From F23-D06 sp963620035 (GTDB lineage: Bacteria > Bacteroidota > Bacteroidia > Bacteroidales > WCHB1-69), in the NCBI GenBank assembly GCA_963620035.1, contig CAVEXN010000021.1:1-42682 (forward strand): DNA of 42,682 bases. Direction: 5' to 3'. The notes beneath the pieces were generated by a model. It had not been told where the DNA came from and ran no database searches. It saw only the letters and a program-made list of their open reading frames with translations. How positions within the stretch are numbered: the stretch's first letter is position 1; every line of letters starts with the position of its first letter. Of this stretch, positions 1-7,857 are shown in pieces. The position numbers and the translations under genes were made by a program.

Positions 1-289
1 CCACCACGTTGGGTCCGTCATAGATGAACAGCGTGTCGGATGGGTGTACGTTGAAATGGTTCAGGTTGATGGTGACTTGCACGGCAGACTGTGACGGGTC
101 CGTAGAGTTGGATTGGATGGTCAGCCGGTCGTCCCGGTTGGGGGTATAGTTGCCGTTTTCGCCGCCGCTGTCAAAAATGGTCAGGGCACACCCTGATTGG
201 GGGCTGGTGGCAGACCCTAAAATGAGTGTTTGGGCATTGGCAAATGCCAATCCGCATACGAACAGAATAAGTAGAGCTATCTTTTTCAT
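1..289 (-). CDS. Secreted CUB-like domain protein, N-terminal part (runs off window)
   Basis: The reading frame starts at an ATG at 289 on the minus strand and is still open at base 1, so only about 96 residues are seen. It begins with a clear signal peptide (MKK, a hydrophobic stretch, then a cut near FANAQ). The mature part has the layout of a CUB domain: a cysteine (SGCALTIFDSGG), then ENGNY, an alternating strand region, and HPSDTLFIYDGPN; the D-x-L-x-I-Y-D-G block is the typical end of the first half of a CUB fold. CUB-like domains in Bacteroidota are usually part of larger exported proteins, often with a C-terminal sorting domain, but the rest of this protein is outside the window. The role is unknown; binding of protein or glycan at the cell surface is the usual inference. 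Confidence 0.7.
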   Translation of the reverse strand, partial: MKKIALLILFVCGLAFANAQTLILGSATSPQSGCALTIFDSGGENGNYTPNRDDRLTIQSNSTDPSQSAVQVTINLNHFNVHPSDTLFIYDGPNVV

Positions 290-370
290 GTCTGTGTTGT
301 TTTCTTTTGTTGTTTTGATCCTCAAGCAGATATTTCAATGCGGTTGCGTCAAAATCCTTGCTTTTCAGTG

Positions 371-820
371 TTAATAGACATATTCCTTAAGGTTTGCCGT
401 CTCGGCGGCTTCGTACGCGTCCTTGGAGAGGATCAGTATATAGAATCCTGGCGTGCGGAGCGGCACGACGTTTGTCCTGGTTTCGTCCTGCGGTAAATCG
501 TACAAGTTGTAATTTACGAAGCCTGAACTTATAATCTCCGCCTCGTCGCTGGTCACGCCCTGTTTGGCGTAGGTTTCCAGACTTTGGAGCATATTGACAT
601 CCCCGTCGTATTTGGTGGCGACACGTACCATATTGGTGAGGCGGTAATTGAGCCGGAAGAGGCGGGCGAAGTCGTTGTTGTACATATCCTCGATGTCTTG
701 AGGTGAAAACTGTTCGTACATCCGTTGGTTCAGCACGAAATCGCTTTTCGGTTTGCTTCGCTGTGCAGAACAGGCGAATACGAAAGCGGTCATCAATACG
801 GTCAAGATAATTTTCTTCAT
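371..820 (-). CDS. Small lipoprotein of unknown function
   Basis: Encodes 149 residues. The first 20 or so form a lipoprotein signal: MKK, hydrophobic core, then VFACSAQ with the lipobox cysteine at about residue 17, so the product is probably lipid-anchored in the envelope. The mature part is acidic and tyrosine-rich with no domain I recognise. It begins with a segment (FSPQDIEDMYNNDFARLF) that may be helical. A -7 box lies about 28 bases upstream of the start (848-855), so the gene seems to be transcribed alone, divergently from the ribosomal operon. The neighbour at 1-289 lies downstream on the same strand with about 80 bases between. It occupies the place where rpsE and rplR would normally lie beside rpmD. 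Confidence 0.75.
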   Translation of the reverse strand: MKKIILTVLMTAFVFACSAQRSKPKSDFVLNQRMYEQFSPQDIEDMYNNDFARLFRLNYRLTNMVRVATKYDGDVNMLQSLETYAKQGVTSDEAEIISSGFVNYNLYDLPQDETRTNVVPLRTPGFYILILSKDAYEAAETANLKEYVY

Positions 821-847
821 AATACTATATTATTTTAAATAAGCGTG

Positions 848-855
848 CAAAGATA
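848..855 (-). promoter_or_regulatory. -7 promoter box for the lipoprotein gene
   Basis: Reads TATCTTTG on the minus strand, a full match to the Bacteroidota -7 consensus TAnnTTTG. It lies 28 bases before the start codon at 820. No convincing -33 TTTG was seen at the usual distance. Confidence 0.55.
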
Positions 856-1014
856 GTAAAATATCGTTTGTCGGATACTCCCGCGCATCCATATTTACAA
901 GTCGTGAAGGAAGGCGCGGATGTTACAAGACTGTACATTTTTTTATTGACAGGCAAATGAAAAGGTGACGAACTTAAAAAATAAACAGACGTAACGGGTG
1001 TATAGAAAAAAGCG

Positions 1015-1196
1015 TATCTTTGCAAACTTTTTGAAGTGAAAAGCCGCAAGTGGACGAGAGAAGCAGGGAGGATGCTTGCAACTATTTGATTTTCACGGAC
1101 TGTAATATAAATGACGGGCAGATAGAGGGTGGCGGTGAAATTATGGTTTGAATGGTTCGGTAGTTGCACTTTTGCTTCAGAAGTGCGATTTTTTTT
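1015..1196 (+). promoter_or_regulatory. -7 promoter box and long leader of the rpmD operon
   Basis: TATCTTTG at 1015-1022 matches the Bacteroidota -7 box, placing transcription start near 1030, more than 200 bases before rpmD. The leader contains GCAAG...CTTGC arms (about 1045-1080) and ends in the terminator-like hairpin at 1166-1196. A stretch near 1034-1042 (GAAGTGAAA) can pair with TTTGCTTC inside that hairpin's loop region, which would compete with or reshape the hairpin. This could be a transcription attenuator for the downstream ribosomal genes, or a separate small RNA of about 165 bases ending at the terminator. I could not match it to a known RNA family. Confidence 0.45.
1166..1196 (+). 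terminator. Terminator-like hairpin before rpmD (possible attenuator)
   Basis: Stem GCACTT (1166-1171) pairs with AAGTGC (1181-1186) around a 9-base loop, followed by GA and eight T. It lies upstream of the first ribosomal gene, so it either ends a small RNA or attenuates the operon. Confidence 0.6.
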
Positions 1197-1251
1197 ATTT
1201 ATACGGAAAGATAAAATGAATTAATAACAACAATTAAATTAAATTGTAGGG

Positions 1252-1431
1252 ATGAAAAAGATTAAAATTACGCAGGTAAGAAGTGCAGTTGACAGACCTG
1301 CCCGCCAGAAAAGGTCATTGCAGTCATTGGGATTGCGCAAAATGCATCAAACGGTAGAGCACGAGGCAACCCCTCAAATCATGGGTATTGTCGATGCGGT
1401 CAAGCATCTGGTGTCCGTTGAAGAATTATAA
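1252..1431 (+). CDS. rpmD: 50S ribosomal protein L30
   Basis: Encodes 59 residues beginning MKKIKITQVRSAVDRPARQK, a normal length for bacterial L30, a small protein of the large ribosomal subunit. The RxxxRQKRSLQSLGLRK segment and the MGIVDAVKHLVSVEE end are typical of the family. In most Bacteroidota L30 lies between rpsE (S5) and rplO. Here rplO follows 38 bases later as expected, but no rpsE precedes it: the upstream 430 bases hold only a promoter, a leader and a divergent lipoprotein gene. The gene is therefore the first of the operon in this genome. Confidence 0.95.
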   Translation: MKKIKITQVRSAVDRPARQKRSLQSLGLRKMHQTVEHEATPQIMGIVDAVKHLVSVEEL

Positions 1432-1469
1432 TGAAATAAAAACAAAAGACTTTTGAAATTAACGACAAG

Positions 1470-1934
1470 ATGGAATTACACAACTTAAAACCAGCAGCAA
1501 ATTCAACGAAAAGCGAAAGAAGAATAGGTAGAGGACAAGGTTCGGGCAAGGGCGGCACTTCTACGCGCGGCAACAAGGGTGCGCAGTCACGTTCAGGTTA
1601 CAGCCGCAAGATCGGTTTTGAAGGCGGCCAGATGCCAATATACAGGATTCTTCCCAAAAGGGGGTTCAAGAACATCAACCGTGTAGAATACAATGCGGTC
1701 AACGTCAGTGCATTGCAGAAGCTGGCTGAAAAGAACGTAACGGACATTGACAAGGATGTCCTGGTTGCCAACGGTCTGGTCAGGAAAACAGACCTCGTGG
1801 CCATCCTCGCCAAGGGTGAACTGACGGCAAAGGTCAATGTTAAGGCTGACAAATTTTCCGCGAAGGCCAAGGAGATGATTGAGAAGGCCGGCGGAAGCGC
1901 AGTGCTTACCAGGGAACCCGCACAAGCCGAGTAG
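1470..1934 (+). CDS. rplO: 50S ribosomal protein L15
   Basis: Encodes 154 residues. The N-terminus (MELHNLKPAANSTKSERRIG) followed by a glycine- and arginine-rich stretch (GRGQGSGKGGTSTRGNKGAQ) is the hallmark of L15, which extends deep into the large subunit. The globular C-terminal half follows (FEGGQMPIYRILPKRGFKN onward). It lies between rpmD and secY in the order normal for the spc operon, with a 24-base gap to secY. Length and motifs are those of the family, with no sign of damage. Confidence 0.97.
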   Translation: MELHNLKPAANSTKSERRIGRGQGSGKGGTSTRGNKGAQSRSGYSRKIGFEGGQMPIYRILPKRGFKNINRVEYNAVNVSALQKLAEKNVTDIDKDVLVANGLVRKTDLVAILAKGELTAKVNVKADKFSAKAKEMIEKAGGSAVLTREPAQAE

Positions 1935-1958
1935 TTTTTAATTTAACCGAATCCTCAG

Positions 1959-3317
1959 ATGAAAAAATTTGTAGAAACCATCAAAAACATCTTCAGGATT
2001 GAAGACTTGAGGAAACGCATCCTCTACACGCTCTTCATCATCCTGATTTACCGCTTCGGCGCGCATGTGGTGCTCCCGGGCATCAATCCAGGCGGGCTTT
2101 CCGCATTCTCCAGCGCAGCGCAGAAGGGACTTCTCGGAATGCTCGACCTGTTTTCGGGCGGAGCGTTCTCCAATGCCTCTATCTTTGCGCTCGGTATTAT
2201 GCCCTACATCTCGGCTTCCATTATCATCCAGCTGATGACGCTGGCCGTCCCTTATTTCCAGCGCCTTTCCAAGGAGGGCGAAAGCGGCAGGAAGAAAATC
2301 AACCAGATTACCCGTTACCTTACGGTAGTGGTGCTGGCCATTCAGGCTCCCGCTTATATCGCCAACCTTGTGAACCAGTTTCCAGCTGCCGTCGCTCCCT
2401 CTATGCTGGAACACCACATCCTCGGCTTTACAGCTTTCTCATTCTGCGCTTTCATCCTGTTGATTGCAGCCACGCTGTTCATCATGTGGCTGGGCGAAAG
2501 AATTACGGACAACGGCATCGGCAACGGTATCTCTATGATTATCATGATCGGTATCATAGCCCGATTCCCCTATGCTATCAAAGCCGAATTCGTGGCCCGT
2601 ATTTCTGAAATGAACGGCGGTCCTATCGTATTCATTATCGAAATCATTATGATGATGGTGATCATCGGACTCTGCATTTTGCTTGTGCAAGGCACACGCC
2701 GCATACCCGTGCAGTACGCAAAACGTATCGTAGGCAACAAACAGTACGGCGGTGTCCGCAATTACCTTCCGCTCAAGGTCAATTCTGCCGGTGTCATGCC
2801 TATCATCTTCGCGCAGGCGATTATGTTCATTCCGTTGACATTTGTGAATGTGACGACTGAAACCACGTCTGGTTTCTGGAGCAGTTTCATTGACTATAAC
2901 CGCTTCGGATACAATGCCGTGTTCTTCGTGCTGATCATCCTTTTCACGTATTTCTATACGGCTATCACGATAAATCCGCAGCAGATTGCCGAAGACCTCA
3001 AGAAAAACGGAGGATTCATTCCCGGGACGAAACCCGGAAAGCAGACAGCAGAACTTATTGACAGAATCATGTCGCATATCACACTGCCCGGTTCCATTTT
3101 CCTCGGCATTGTGGCCGTGCTTCCCGCAATAGTGCGTCTGTTCGGCGTCAACCAGCAGTTCGCCCAGTTTTTCGGCGGCACCTCGCTGCTGATTATGGTG
3201 GGCGTCGTGCTCGACACGCTGCAGCAGATTGAAAGCCACCTGCTGATGAGACATTACGACGGTTTGACAAAATCCGGCAGAATAAAAGGCCGCATGGGCG
3301 GTGTTTACGGAGGTTGA
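1959..3317 (+). CDS. secY: Protein translocase subunit SecY
   Basis: Encodes 452 residues of the central pore subunit of the Sec translocon, which moves unfolded proteins across, or inserts them into, the inner membrane with SecE, SecG and SecA. About ten hydrophobic segments are visible. Family signatures include FGAHVVLPGINP near residue 35, LFSGGAFSNASIFALGIMPY near 65-85 and ITLPGSIFLG near 375; the C-terminal tail is MRHYDGLTKSGRIKGRMGG. Its place between rplO and map is standard. The stop codon is 7 bases before the chosen map start, so the two are probably translationally coupled. Confidence 0.97.
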   Translation: MKKFVETIKNIFRIEDLRKRILYTLFIILIYRFGAHVVLPGINPGGLSAFSSAAQKGLLGMLDLFSGGAFSNASIFALGIMPYISASIIIQLMTLAVPYFQRLSKEGESGRKKINQITRYLTVVVLAIQAPAYIANLVNQFPAAVAPSMLEHHILGFTAFSFCAFILLIAATLFIMWLGERITDNGIGNGISMIIMIGIIARFPYAIKAEFVARISEMNGGPIVFIIEIIMMMVIIGLCILLVQGTRRIPVQYAKRIVGNKQYGGVRNYLPLKVNSAGVMPIIFAQAIMFIPLTFVNVTTETTSGFWSSFIDYNRFGYNAVFFVLIILFTYFYTAITINPQQIAEDLKKNGGFIPGTKPGKQTAELIDRIMSHITLPGSIFLGIVAVLPAIVRLFGVNQQFAQFFGGTSLLIMVGVVLDTLQQIESHLLMRHYDGLTKSGRIKGRMGGVYGG

Positions 3318-3324
3318 TCCCGGT

Positions 3325-4125
3325 ATGATGTTCAGAAGAGTGAAATACAAGACCGATTCGGACTTCGAGAAGCTCAGGAAAAGCGCTCAGGTCGTGGCAG
3401 GCACGCTGGCTGAAGTGGCCAAGCACATCAAGCCTGGTGTCCCTCTTACGTACCTCGACCAGATTGGCGAAGAGTACATCTGCGACAATCACGCCATCCC
3501 ATCTTTCAAGGGTTTCGAGGGCTTTCCGGCATCTTTGTGCCTTTCAGTCAATGACGTAGTCGTCCACGGCATTCCTAAAAGCGGGATGTATCTTGAGAAC
3601 GGCGACATCATCTCCGTTGACTGCGGTGCAATTCTCGACGGATTCCAAGGTGACTTTGCCTACACGTTTGCAGTCGGTGAGGTCTCCGAGGAGGTGCGTC
3701 TACTGATGGAAAGGACGAAAGAGTCGTTGAACCGAGCCATAAAGGTAGCCATAGCCGGCAATACCGTCGGCGACATCGGCCATGCCGTTGAAAGCTATGT
3801 GGGTCAGTTCAACTACGGTGTTGTAAGAGAGCTCTGCGGCCATGGCATAGGGAAAGAGATGCACGAAAGACCTGACATCCCTAATTACGGGCATCCGGGA
3901 CATGGTGATGTTCTTCAAGAGGGGATGTGCATCTGCATTGAACCTATGATTACTTTGGGCTCCAGGAAGATATATATTGAGAAAGACGGATGGACGGTAC
4001 GTACTCAAGACCACAAGCCCGCAGCCCATTACGAGCATCAATTGGCTATCACTTCCCACGGCACAGAAGTGATATCTTCCTATAAGTTATTAGGCCAAGC
4101 AATCGGAACGGACGAACTATATTAA
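3325..4125 (+). CDS. map: Methionine aminopeptidase, type I
   Basis: Encodes about 266 residues of the metalloenzyme that removes the initiator methionine from new proteins. The five metal ligands can be placed: D in ISVDCGA, D in GFQGDFAYTF, H in VRELCGHGIG, E in CICIEPMITLG, and E in the C-terminal HYEHQLAIT block. VVHGIP, which contains the substrate-binding histidine, is also present. I chose the ATG at 3325, just after the secY stop; a GTG at 3301 would overlap secY and add eight residues that fit the family poorly, and a second ATG at 3328 is equally possible. Map between secY and infA is the usual order in Bacteroidota. Confidence 0.95.
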   Translation: MMFRRVKYKTDSDFEKLRKSAQVVAGTLAEVAKHIKPGVPLTYLDQIGEEYICDNHAIPSFKGFEGFPASLCLSVNDVVVHGIPKSGMYLENGDIISVDCGAILDGFQGDFAYTFAVGEVSEEVRLLMERTKESLNRAIKVAIAGNTVGDIGHAVESYVGQFNYGVVRELCGHGIGKEMHERPDIPNYGHPGHGDVLQEGMCICIEPMITLGSRKIYIEKDGWTVRTQDHKPAAHYEHQLAITSHGTEVISSYKLLGQAIGTDELY

Positions 4126-4141
4126 AATCACAATAAGGAAT

Positions 4142-4363
4142 ATGGCAAAACAATCATCATTCGATCTGGACGGCGTAGTCACCGAGGCACTGGGAAATGG
4201 AATGTACCGTGTACGGATAGAAAGCGGCCACGAGATAATCGCTCATCTCTCCGGAAAAATGCGTCTCCATTATATCAAGATTCTCCCGGGCGACAAGGTT
4301 CAGATAGCCATGTCTCCCTACGATCTGACGAAAGGCAGAATCACATTCAGGTATAAAGCATAA
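4142..4363 (+). CDS. infA: Translation initiation factor IF-1
   Basis: Encodes 73 residues, the standard size. It has the OB-fold sequence of IF-1: LDGVVTEALGNGMYRVRI, then HEIIAHLSGKMRLHYIKILP, and GDKVQIAMSPYDLTKGRITF near the end. IF-1 binds the A site of the small subunit during initiation. It follows map by 16 bases and precedes rpmJ, as in other Bacteroidota. Confidence 0.97.
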   Translation: MAKQSSFDLDGVVTEALGNGMYRVRIESGHEIIAHLSGKMRLHYIKILPGDKVQIAMSPYDLTKGRITFRYKA

Positions 4364-4416
4364 ATTCACAACATATCATATTAAAGAACTGAAAATTAAA
4401 CAATAAACAAGCAAAA

Positions 4417-4533
4417 ATGAAAGTAAGAACATCAGTCAAGAAAAGATCCGAAGACTGCATTGTGGTCAAACGTCACGGGGTCGTTTACGTGATTAACAAG
4501 AAAAATCCGAAATTCAAACAGCGTCAGGGATAA
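4417..4533 (+). CDS. rpmJ: 50S ribosomal protein L36, zinc-less form
   Basis: Encodes 38 residues, MKVRTSVKKRSEDCIVVKRH and onward to NPKFKQRQG. The start and the KQRQG end are diagnostic of L36. Only one cysteine remains; the C-x2-C...C...H zinc set of the so-called C+ form is missing. This is therefore a zinc-independent C- form, common in Bacteroidota. It lies between infA and rpsM. Confidence 0.95.
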   Translation: MKVRTSVKKRSEDCIVVKRHGVVYVINKKNPKFKQRQG

Positions 4534-4564
4534 AAATTATTAAAAACATAAAACATAAAGTAAT

Positions 4565-4939
4565 ATGGCAAGAATTGCAGGTATTGATTTACCTAAGAAC
4601 AAGCATGGTGAGATCGGTCTGACTTACATTTATGGGATCGGCAGAAGCACCGCCCAGAAGATTTTGACGAAAGCCGGTATCAGCTGGGACAAGAAGGTAA
4701 ATGAATGGAACGATGATGAATTGGCAGTAATCCGTGGATTGGTAAATGAGATTAAAGTAGAAGGTCCTTTGAGAAGCGAGGAGCAGATGAACATAAAGCG
4801 CCTGATGGACATCGGATGTTACAGAGGTATTCGTCACCGTCTCGGTCTTCCAGTACGAGGCCAAAGTACAAAGAACAATGCACGTACACGAAAGGGGCGC
4901 AAGAAAACCGTCGCTAACAAGAAGAAAGCGACCAAGTAG
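4565..4939 (+). CDS. rpsM: 30S ribosomal protein S13
   Basis: Encodes 124 residues of the small-subunit head protein that contacts the P-site tRNA and the intersubunit bridges. It begins MARIAGIDLPKNKHGEIGLT and includes YIYGIGRSTAQKIL (the helix-two-turn-helix region) and YRGIRHRLGLPVRGQSTKNNARTRKG, the conserved C-terminal rRNA and tRNA contact. The lysine-rich tail is normal. It is the first gene of the alpha-operon part of the cluster. Confidence 0.97.
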   Translation: MARIAGIDLPKNKHGEIGLTYIYGIGRSTAQKILTKAGISWDKKVNEWNDDELAVIRGLVNEIKVEGPLRSEEQMNIKRLMDIGCYRGIRHRLGLPVRGQSTKNNARTRKGRKKTVANKKKATK

Positions 4940-4977
4940 TAACTAAATCAGTACATGGATAGAGAAATCATATAGCT

Positions 4978-5367
4978 ATGGCAAAAAACACAAAAACATC
5001 CAAGAAGAAAGTTGTCAGGATCGATGCCTCCGGAAAGGCTTTCATTTACGCCTCTTTCAATAATGTCATCGTTTCCCTCACAAATAATGACGGTCAAGTC
5101 ATTTCCTGGTCATCTGCAGGTAAGATGGGTTACAGAGGTTCCAAGAAGAACACGCCGTATGCCGCACAGATGGTTGCCCAGGATTGCGCAAAGGTTGCAT
5201 ACGACCTCGGTCTGCGCAAAGTCAAAGTTTATGTAAAGGGTCCAGGACAAGGACGCGAGTCTGCTATCAGGTCTATCAACACGACAGGTATTATTGTCGA
5301 GGAGATTACAGACGTGACTCCGCTTCCCCACAACGGCTGCCGTCCTCCGAAACACAGAAGAGTATAA
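4978..5367 (+). CDS. rpsK: 30S ribosomal protein S11
   Basis: Encodes 129 residues of the platform protein S11. Recognisable blocks are AFIYASFNNVIVSLTNNDG, SSAGKMGYRGSKKNTPYAAQ, VKVYVKGPGQGRESAIRS and the end DVTPLPHNGCRPPKHRRV. Its place between rpsM and rpsD is conserved. No damage is seen. Confidence 0.97.
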   Translation: MAKNTKTSKKKVVRIDASGKAFIYASFNNVIVSLTNNDGQVISWSSAGKMGYRGSKKNTPYAAQMVAQDCAKVAYDLGLRKVKVYVKGPGQGRESAIRSINTTGIIVEEITDVTPLPHNGCRPPKHRRV

Positions 5368-5413
5368 TTTTCAATCCGTATCGTTAAAACTAACTAATAG
5401 ATAAAACAGAATT

Positions 5414-6019
5414 ATGGCAAGATATACAGGACCCAAAACAAGAATCGCAAGAAAATTCAAAGAGCCCATTTTCGGGCCAGACAAGAATTTCGAGAGAAAG
5501 AACTATGCTCCGGGTCAGCATGGTCAATCCAGAAGACGTTCCAAGCTTTCAGAATACGGGATGCAGCTTCAGGAAAAACAGAAAGCCAAATACACTTACG
5601 GTTTGCTGGAGCGCCAGTTCCGCAAACTGTTTGCATTGGCAGCACGCAAGAAAGGCGCAACCGGTCAGAACCTGATGCAGCTTATCGAGTCTCGTCTCGA
5701 CAATGTTGTGTTCCGTCTTGGGATTGCACCGTCACGCGCCGCAGCACGTCAACTTGTAAACCACCGCCACATTTCCGTCAACGGAGAAGTATGCAACATT
5801 CCTTCCAGACTTCTTGTTCCCGGTGACACTGTCGAGGTTCGCGAACGTTCAAAGGCTCTTGAAGTCATCACCGATTCCCTCAGCGGTAAAGCCATGAATT
5901 CAGCATGGCTCGAATGGGACGGCAACCTTATGGTCGGCAAATTCATGAATTATCCACAGAGAGAGGAGATCCCGGAGACCATTAACGAGCAGTCTATCGT
6001 CGAGTTATATTCCAAGTAA
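5414..6019 (+). CDS. rpsD: 30S ribosomal protein S4
   Basis: Encodes 201 residues, the usual length. S4 nucleates assembly of the small subunit by binding 16S rRNA and in several bacteria also represses translation of its own operon. The sequence starts MARYTGPKTRIARKFKEPIF, contains the S4 domain (LDNVVFRLGIAPSRAAARQL then HISVNGEVCNIPSRLLVPGD) and ends near INEQSIVELYSK. The 106-base gap to rpoA holds a long inverted repeat (6035-6101). Confidence 0.97.
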   Translation: MARYTGPKTRIARKFKEPIFGPDKNFERKNYAPGQHGQSRRRSKLSEYGMQLQEKQKAKYTYGLLERQFRKLFALAARKKGATGQNLMQLIESRLDNVVFRLGIAPSRAAARQLVNHRHISVNGEVCNIPSRLLVPGDTVEVRERSKALEVITDSLSGKAMNSAWLEWDGNLMVGKFMNYPQREEIPETINEQSIVELYSK

Positions 6020-6034
6020 TAGATTAAAAGCCGG

Positions 6035-6101
6035 TTAAACGGTTATTCGCGAATCTGCAAGCCGCTTGAACGCGTAACCACAGGACCTTTTAACCGTTTA
6101 A
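6035..6101 (+). promoter_or_regulatory. Structured spacer between rpsD and rpoA
   Basis: TTAAACGGTT (6035-6044) and AACCGTTTAA (6092-6101) form a perfect 10-base inverted repeat around a 47-base interior. The interior has more pairing: CGCG...CGCG arms and CAAG-CCG-CTTG. No T-run follows, so it is unlikely to be a terminator. It could be an RNA-processing or stability element, or a ribosomal-protein binding site acting on rpoA; both ideas are inference. Confidence 0.55.
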
Positions 6102-6125
6102 TTTCAAACATCAAACAACAAAAAA

Positions 6126-7121
6126 ATGGCAATTTTAACATTTCAGAAACCTGACAAGGTTATCATGAACGAGGCCGACGATTTTCATGGCGTATTTGAA
6201 TTTCGTCCCCTGCAGCAAGGCTACGGTGTGACGATAGGCAATGCGCTCCGCCGTGTACTGCTCTCATCCTTGGAAGGCTTTGCTATTACTTCCATCAAAA
6301 TCGAAGGCGTAGCTCAAGAGTTCTCTTCGATTCCAGGTGTTATGGAAGATGTAACGGATATGGTGCTCAATCTCAAGCAGGTACGCCTGAAAAACAAGAT
6401 TGAGAACAACAATACCGAAAAGGTTACTGTCGTCGTCAGCGGTCAAGACACTTTCAAGGCCGGAGACATGAACCGTTTCCTCAACTTCTTTCAGGTGCTG
6501 AATCCTGACCTGCTCATCTGCCGAATGGAGCCTTCTGTCCGTTTAGTGATGGAAATCACGATTGACAAAGGCCGCGGCTATGTGCCAGTTGAGGATAACC
6601 GCTTTATACATGACGGCATCGATGTGATAGCAATCGACTCAATTCATACCCCGATCAAGAACGTGAAGTACGTGATTGAACCCTACCGCGTTGAACAGAA
6701 GACGGACTTCGAGAAACTTATTATGGAAATAGAAACCGACGGTTCTATCCACCCGAAAGAGGCTTTGAAGGAGGCCGCCAAAATCCTGATTCAACATTTC
6801 GCGCTGTTTTCCGACGACAAGATTTCCCTTGATGTTCAGGAACAGCCCACTGAAACTGAAGATTTCGACGAGGATTCGATGCTCATCAGACAGATCCTGA
6901 AATCTAAACTCGTAGATATGGACCTTTCCGTGAGAGCTTTGAACTGCCTCAAGTCAGCAGAGCTTGAAACCCTCGGTGATTTGGTCGCCATCCATAAGGC
7001 TGACCTTCTCAAATTCCGCAATTTCGGCAAGAAGTCTCTCGCCGAACTCGAAGATCTGGTTAAGTCCAAAGGACTGGAATTCGGTATGAATGTATCAAAA
7101 TATAAATTAGATAAGGATTAA
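6126..7121 (+). CDS. rpoA: DNA-directed RNA polymerase subunit alpha
   Basis: Encodes 331 residues. The N-terminal domain (about 1-230), which dimerises and holds beta and beta-prime, has EFRPLQQGYGVTIGNALRRV and LSSLEGFAITSIKIEGV. A linker (QEQPTETEDFDEDS) joins it to the C-terminal domain (about 250-325), which contacts promoter DNA and activators and shows VRALNCLKSAELETLGDLV and FRNFGKKSLAELEDLV. The length is typical of Bacteroidota. It lies between rpsD and rplQ and leads into rplQ with a 5-base gap. Confidence 0.97.
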   Translation: MAILTFQKPDKVIMNEADDFHGVFEFRPLQQGYGVTIGNALRRVLLSSLEGFAITSIKIEGVAQEFSSIPGVMEDVTDMVLNLKQVRLKNKIENNNTEKVTVVVSGQDTFKAGDMNRFLNFFQVLNPDLLICRMEPSVRLVMEITIDKGRGYVPVEDNRFIHDGIDVIAIDSIHTPIKNVKYVIEPYRVEQKTDFEKLIMEIETDGSIHPKEALKEAAKILIQHFALFSDDKISLDVQEQPTETEDFDEDSMLIRQILKSKLVDMDLSVRALNCLKSAELETLGDLVAIHKADLLKFRNFGKKSLAELEDLVKSKGLEFGMNVSKYKLDKD

Positions 7122-7126
7122 TAACA

Positions 7127-7606
7127 ATGAGACACGCTAAAAAAATTAACCATTTAGGTAGAACAGATGCCCACAGAAAAGCGCTGATGTCTAATATGTC
7201 GGCATCTCTGATAATGCACAAAAGGATTTCCACTACTTTGGCCAAAGCAAGGGAATTGAGAAAATATGTCGAACCGCTCGTTACGCTCAGCAAACAAGAC
7301 ACCACCCACTCCAGACGTATGGTGTTTGCTAAACTTCAAAACAAGTATGCCGTGACGGAGCTTTTCCGCGACATCTCCCAAAAGGTTGCCGACCGCCCCG
7401 GCGGCTACACCCGTATTCTCAAGACCGGCTTCCGCAAGGGTGACAATGCAGAGATGTGCATCATCGAATTTGTTGACTATAACGAAACCTATACCTCTGC
7501 TTCCTCTGCCAAGAAATCGACACGCACTCGCCGCAGCAGCAGAAAGTCTGCCAAGGTGGATGAACCGGTTCAGATCGAAGAAACCGCACAGGAAACGGCA
7601 GAATAG
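7127..7606 (+). CDS. rplQ: 50S ribosomal protein L17
   Basis: Encodes 159 residues. The first 115 or so are the conserved L17 core (MRHAKKINHLGRTDAHRKAL, STTLAKARELRKYVEPLVT, and RPGGYTRILKTGFRKGDNAE). The remaining tail is rich in serine, lysine and arginine and then acidic glutamate and glutamine; such low-complexity extensions are common in Bacteroidota L17. It is the last gene of the cluster and is followed by a strong terminator. Confidence 0.96.
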   Translation: MRHAKKINHLGRTDAHRKALMSNMSASLIMHKRISTTLAKARELRKYVEPLVTLSKQDTTHSRRMVFAKLQNKYAVTELFRDISQKVADRPGGYTRILKTGFRKGDNAEMCIIEFVDYNETYTSASSAKKSTRTRRSSRKSAKVDEPVQIEETAQETAE

Positions 7607-7647
7607 ATATCAATACAAGGTTGATTCCTTGACTTTTCACAACGACC

Positions 7648-7683
7648 GAAAGCATATCGTTCAGGATATGCTTTCGTTTTTTT
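7648..7683 (+). terminator. Terminator of the ribosomal operon
   Basis: GAAAGCATATC (7648-7658) and GATATGCTTTC (7665-7675) pair perfectly around a 6-base loop, and one more C-G pair extends the stem; seven T follow. It is 42 bases after the rplQ stop. Confidence 0.92.
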
Positions 7684-7732
7684 ATCCTCAAACCATAATA
7701 CGAATCAGTCCCTTGTCATCCATATTTTTTTC

Positions 7733-7762
7733 TTGCATTAGTTAGGAAAAAATGTATTTTTG
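7733..7762 (+). promoter_or_regulatory. Promoter of rho
   Basis: TTG at 7733-7735 and TATTTTTG at 7755-7762 are separated by 19 bases, a full Bacteroidota-type promoter. The predicted transcript has a leader of nearly 90 bases before the rho ATG. Confidence 0.75.
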
Positions 7763-7857
7763 CACGCTCCTTTTGCAGTGCGGCAATTACTGTTCTATCC
7801 TGCCATTGTAATGTCGCTTTAACTGGAGAAAGGAAATCGAAAACCAAATTGACAAAG

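Noticed and set aside
825..1169. A 114-codon open frame on the minus strand in the gap before rpmD
   Set aside because: It covers both promoter boxes, has no recognisable domain and an odd composition; the region is better explained as a divergent promoter region and leader.
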